From: Heterotrichella gracilis
Lineage: Eukaryota > Sar > Xanthophyceae > Tribonematales > Xanthonemataceae
Assembly (NCBI GenBank): GCA_032358255.1
Contig: JAULBX010026397.1
Coordinates: 1-48,487 of the forward strand
Direction: 5' to 3'
DNA length: 48,487 nucleotides
The notes beneath the pieces were generated by a model. That model was not told the origin of the DNA. It worked only from the letters and a program-made list of their open reading frames with translations, and searched no databases. Made by a program: the position numbers and the translations under genes. Positions within the stretch are counted from its first letter, which is position 1; each line of letters starts with the position of its first letter. Below, piece by piece: positions 45,301 through 48,487 of this stretch.

Positions 45301-46611
45301 TTTCTATGCTGCCCCTGGGCTTTGTGCGACTCCCTGTTGAAGCCCTGCACCATGCGTGCTTTTATGGGTCAAAAAGCACAACTGCCAGGTGTGCCAGTTG
45401 AGCCTCCCACCAAACCAACTGGCTATAAAGGATGCTTGGCACTGTCCCTGTATTCCCTGCAATTGGGTACTGCTGGTGAATTGCATAGACCAGCCGCTGT
45501 TGTTTAGGGTTTGACCGGTCCACAAGGTGTTTTAGGGTACCTGGAGAAGGATCTCCTGCCCAGTGCCCTGCGGCTTGATGTCTCCCAGGGCTGGGTTCCT
45601 GGGGATTTGGGGCTCCTGGTACGGCTCATACTGGGGCTGAGGCACGGGCTCCAGCTGGGGCAGGGGCTGCACAAACTGAACCACCTCCTCCTCTTGCTCC
45701 ACCGCCAGCTCCAGCTCGATTTGCGGGATGGAGAGGGTGGGGAGGCTGGGCAGGGTGATGTTGAACAGCGTGCTGATCCCTTGCAGCTCGGCGTTCTCCG
45801 AGCTGCGGTGAAGCTCCTTCTCAATAGCGTCCAGCTTTGACCGTAGGTCGTCCATTGTGGTCTGCAGGAAAGCAAAGAAGACATCCTTTTGAAATAAGAT
45901 CCTTTGGTTGCTGCAATGTTAATATTTTTGGGCAACGGTCACCCACTGTGGCAGTTACAATTCAATTTGTGACGGACCAATGCACCAACAGCTGAGCACA
46001 GTGTGGAGCCTCATGGTTGTCTGCAGGCCAGTGCAGCAATAGCACAGCTGAGGAAAAATAAACACAGCACAGGATGAGGTGGGATAACCGAAACCCATGG
46101 AGTACTATGGGGTGTATTCAAACCAGTACCTGTGAGCTGTTGACCGTCATCTGAGCCTGCTTCGCCTTCTTGCTAGCTTCCGTGACTGTCTGGGCCAGCG
46201 CCCTCAGGTTGGACAGCGTTTGGCTTTCAGGCTTGTCCGCCGTCTTATTGAACGGGAAGGGCACGGCGTTGCTGTTAAGCTGACGGGTGATCGTCTGCCT
46301 GGCGGAGCCTTTGGTAGCGATGAGGGTCCACCCCAAGGGCACGTCCCCATCCCCAGTGGACTGCTGCACACTGGGTGCTTGGCTGGCTACCTCCTCATTG
46401 ACCGGGGCTTGGTTCACTGGCCTGCAAACGCACGGTCAACGGTGGTTCAGTGCACCAACCCAGTGCAGCTGCGTGTTGGCCCAACCTAGAACGCCAATGG
46501 CCCTCACCTAACAGCCAGCATTCTGCTCCTCCTCAGCCCTGCGGTTGGCCGGGGGACCAGAAGGCCGGAGCGAGAAGCGATGTTCCCTCCGATGAGGCTT
46601 GAATGCGGCAT
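42372..46611 (-). CDS. AMY: Alpha-amylase (GH13), probably plastidial
   Basis: Endo-acting starch hydrolase. Nine exons: 46508-46611, 46130-46421, 45541-45861, 45064-45254, 44451-44747, 43823-44057, 43419-43520, 42904-43082, 42372-42528; 1878 nt, 625 residues, all phases consistent. The leader MPHSSLIGGNIASRSGLLVP then RPTAGLRRSR is Ser/Arg-rich without acids, like a chloroplast transit peptide. Residues about 35-239 are an extension with PLGWTLIATKGSARQTITRQ and a predicted coiled or acidic Pro-rich stretch. The catalytic domain starts at GFNWESHKS, residue 240. The catalytic triad is D404 (WRLDFVRGF), E429 (VGEYWD) and D513 (LENHDTGSTQ), and VVLNHRC is present. The domain resembles plant amylases. 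The PLGW segment may relate to the starch-binding extension of AMY3, but this is uncertain. Confidence 0.93.
42595..42625 (-). repeat. Weak echo of the amylase exon 9 start
   Basis: TACACATCCTT near 42600 and CACCTTGCTGCAG near 42613-42625 in intron 8 resemble TACACATCCTT (42493) and CACCTCACTGCAG (about 42522) in exon 9 and its acceptor. Offsets are 107 and 91 bp, so about 16 bases were lost. Confidence 0.45.
45321..45352 (-). repeat. Echo of the amylase exon 4 start and acceptor
   Basis: TTGTGCGACTCC then TGTTGAAGCCCTGCACC in intron 3 repeats TTGTGCGACTCC then AGTTGAAGCCCTGCACC at 45232-45261, offset 90 bp. Read on the minus strand it gives VQGFNRESHK against the true VQGFNWESHK. The decoy keeps its own CAG acceptor. 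Confidence 0.85.
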
Positions 46612-48084
46612 TGCCAAGAGCTGTGGGCTGGCCCCCGTGCTAGACAAGGTGGGCTGCTGTCGGATACTACAGGGATCACCGTTTGGGAGGAGACAATGCC
46701 AAAGGAGGTGAGATCACTTGTGCCGAACCAGGGGAATTGAGTGCGTGCGGCCTACTGTGCGTGCGGAGAAACCGTGTAAAGGAGCGGTTACCGAGGCTAT
46801 AACAGCTGTGCTGGCAGGCAGCGAATTGCCGTGTGGGGCAGCAATGCGGGGGTTGGTTGTAGTCGAGGGGGTGGCAAACCAACTCGGCAATGCTCTCAGC
46901 GTCGCAGGGCGCTCGATCTGCTGTGCAAATCGGCTGCTGACCAGCAGTAAAGAGACGGCTAGGCTTATCTGGACGCCGCTGCAACTCTGCACGGGAGTGG
47001 CGAGTGCCAAAAAGCTAAAAGCGCTTCTGCGCCGCGAGTTTTTGGGCTGACCCTACTATCGAGAAACCCTCCAATCTCGGAAATTCAAAACGTCCTCCGT
47101 GGTTCGTCAAACCCCAATTCAGCGCCTTGGCCCAGGGACTGGATTTCAAATGTCGACGTTGTAGATTTCCTATACATTGAGGATGTTTTGGTCCCTGTCA
47201 CTCCTGTTCAACAGGCTGTTGCCCTCTTAACCCAGGCGCACATCAATGTGAAACATTACTGTTACAGCAGCTGTTACAGTAGGCAAACCCACATTTGCAC
47301 CTTCAGAAGGCATACGTCCATGTATGAGCACTTGACGTTCATGCGGGGAGCATTTCAAATAAGCGGTGCTTGAAGTTTCAGTTCTTGCCAAGATGCTTGG
47401 GCAGCGGCTGACATCATCACAGTGATCCTACACCCATGACACTACACCCATAAAATAAAAAAGTGCTGCACACAACCCCCAAGCTCAGCATTAGCCCAAT
47501 AGCAGCCCCCGATGAGTACATGGTGGTCCCGATGAGTACATGCTGCCACCTGCTACAGTGCTACTGTCTTTGTTGCGCACGCGCATGTGAATGGCGCTCA
47601 CGATGGAATGTACCCGCAGATATAACCGATGCCGCATGCATATAAGCACATCAGGCCATTGCCTGGCTTCCCTCCAAATAAACCTAGGCCAAAGGGCCAA
47701 AACTCTGCCTATCAGTGGTATATCCTAGAGATATGCCAGGTGTGGGGCGACATCACCTTTGCGCACTCCACATGATGTAGTTCTCCTACTCAAATGGATA
47801 GGAAATAGCTACCCAACCCCCACAGTGGGGCCCATAGCGCATTCCCAAAGCCTGGCAACCGCCCCGAGACCCGGCCCAAGCTGGGGGTTAAATATTGCAA
47901 ATGTACCGTACACCCGGCCCACCCTCCCCAATGAAATCGTAAGCAATTAAAACCAAGAATGCAGCCATTGGAACACCCCCATTCCCCGCTGAAATAAATG
48001 CTACGCAATATTCCCCGCACCCCACCCTGCCACCAGCAATGCTCCGTATGAGGCTGCGCCTCCCGTATCTCCACCCTGCCCCTC
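46612..48084. other. Amylase upstream region and next gene's 3' flank
   Basis: It contains the amylase promoter and the 3' UTR of the right-edge gene. Overlapping frames at 46714-47010 (minus) and 46718-47050 (plus) show no family signature. A short direct repeat, CGATGAGTACATG, occurs twice at about 47509-47542. Confidence 0.45.
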
Positions 48085-48230
48085 CTACAACATCCGCTTG
48101 TACCGGATATAGGCAATGATTGCATAGAAGAGCGCGAAGCAGGATGTGAGCGTGGTGAGGTTGACCGCAATGAACCCTGATAGGGTTTTGGTGATGGCGG
48201 TGGGGAGCACAAGGTTCTCGCCCAAGATAC
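48085..48230 (-). CDS. Last exon of an unknown membrane protein (partial)
   Basis: A CTGCAG acceptor at 48231 precedes an exon of 146 nt encoding ILGENLVLPTAITKTLSGFI then a hydrophobic stretch with LTSCFALFYAIIAYI and the basic end RYKRML. It looks like the C-terminal transmembrane helix of a protein with a short cytosolic basic tail. The family was not recognised. Upstream exons lie beyond the window or beyond the LINE fragment. Confidence 0.5.
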
Positions 48231-48347
48231 CTGCAGGGGATGGACGGTGGGGTAAACGCACTGGGGGTGAGTTTGGAAGGGGCAGGATGCACATTAGTTA
48301 CATGCATTCCAGCAATACAGCCAGATTAGCAGTCCTGCTGGAGTAAG

Positions 48348-48485
48348 TCAGCATGTGGCCCTTGGCTTACCTACCCCCTTTGCCCCCTCCACCCTACCAA
48401 ACACCATATATTTAGGAACCCTATCGTCTGATAAACGTCCTAAATGCCCCAACCAGCGTAGCCTAATGTCCCTGAGTTTGTCACT
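48348..48485 (-). mobile_element. LINE-type reverse transcriptase C-terminal fragment
   Basis: The minus-strand frame reads LRDIRLRWLGHLGRLSDDRV, then PKYMVFGRVEGAKGVGKPRA, then TC and stop. This is the conserved tail of non-LTR retrotransposon reverse transcriptases (RLRWLGHV-RM-DDR-P-G-RPRGR-W type). It is open to the window edge and ends where the usual Trp would be, TGC in place of TGG, followed by TGA. It probably sits in an intron of the right-edge gene or upstream of it. The rest of the element lies outside the window. Confidence 0.8.
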
Positions 48486-48487
48486 TA

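Noticed and set aside
46718..47050. Plus-strand open frame upstream of the amylase
   Set aside because: It begins at a non-ATG codon, has no recognisable domain, and an equally long frame exists on the other strand. It is more likely promoter sequence.

Overview
This window looks like intron-dense nuclear DNA from a green alga (Chlorophyta, probably Trebouxiophyceae). The genes are eukaryotic, spliced at GT-AG sites and GC-rich at third positions. They include a plant-type fused UMP synthase, a vacuolar-type H+-pyrophosphatase and a plant-type alpha-amylase with a plastid-like leader. TTTAGGG/CCCTAAA telomere-type motifs are scattered through introns and spacers. The class-level guess rests only on these motifs and general gene character. 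All exon models were built by eye from splice signals, reading frame and family knowledge; for most genes the exon lengths sum to a single open frame.

Layout, left to right: UMPS (minus, 729-4653) is head to head with ribosomal protein L27a/uL15 (plus, 5358-6668). ALG11, an ER mannosyltransferase, follows (plus, 8003-12695), then a tentative two-exon organellar membrane protein (plus, 13567-14274). Next are a secreted SGNH/PC-esterase-like protein (minus, 14766-17112) with one frame break and the 9-kb, 20-exon cohesin regulator PDS5 (minus, 18844-27806). PDS5 is head to head with a tandem CCCH zinc-finger protein (plus, 28688-31537). Then come the K+-dependent-type H+-PPase (minus, 33118-38247), an unrecognised 197-residue protein with a possible mitochondrial leader (minus, 38813-40392), the alpha-amylase (minus, 42372-46611), and the last exon of an unknown membrane protein (48085-48230). 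A LINE reverse-transcriptase tail runs off the right edge.

The genes do not form a pathway. They are housekeeping or metabolic: pyrimidine synthesis, translation, N-glycosylation, cohesion, RNA binding, vacuolar energisation and starch breakdown.

The most striking signal is not a gene. Introns repeatedly carry decayed copies ('echoes') of the neighbouring exon's edge, including its splice site. I see them in UMPS, RPL27A, ALG11, PDS5, the CCCH gene, the amylase and the 197-residue gene. In ALG11, donor-side echoes lie 191, 193, 192 and 192 bp from their parent exon ends, and one in UMPS lies 187-196 bp away. Acceptor-side echoes are closer (about 58-138 bp) and in the CCCH gene form a six-unit array. 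An in-frame 84-bp duplication inside a PDS5 exon may reflect the same process.
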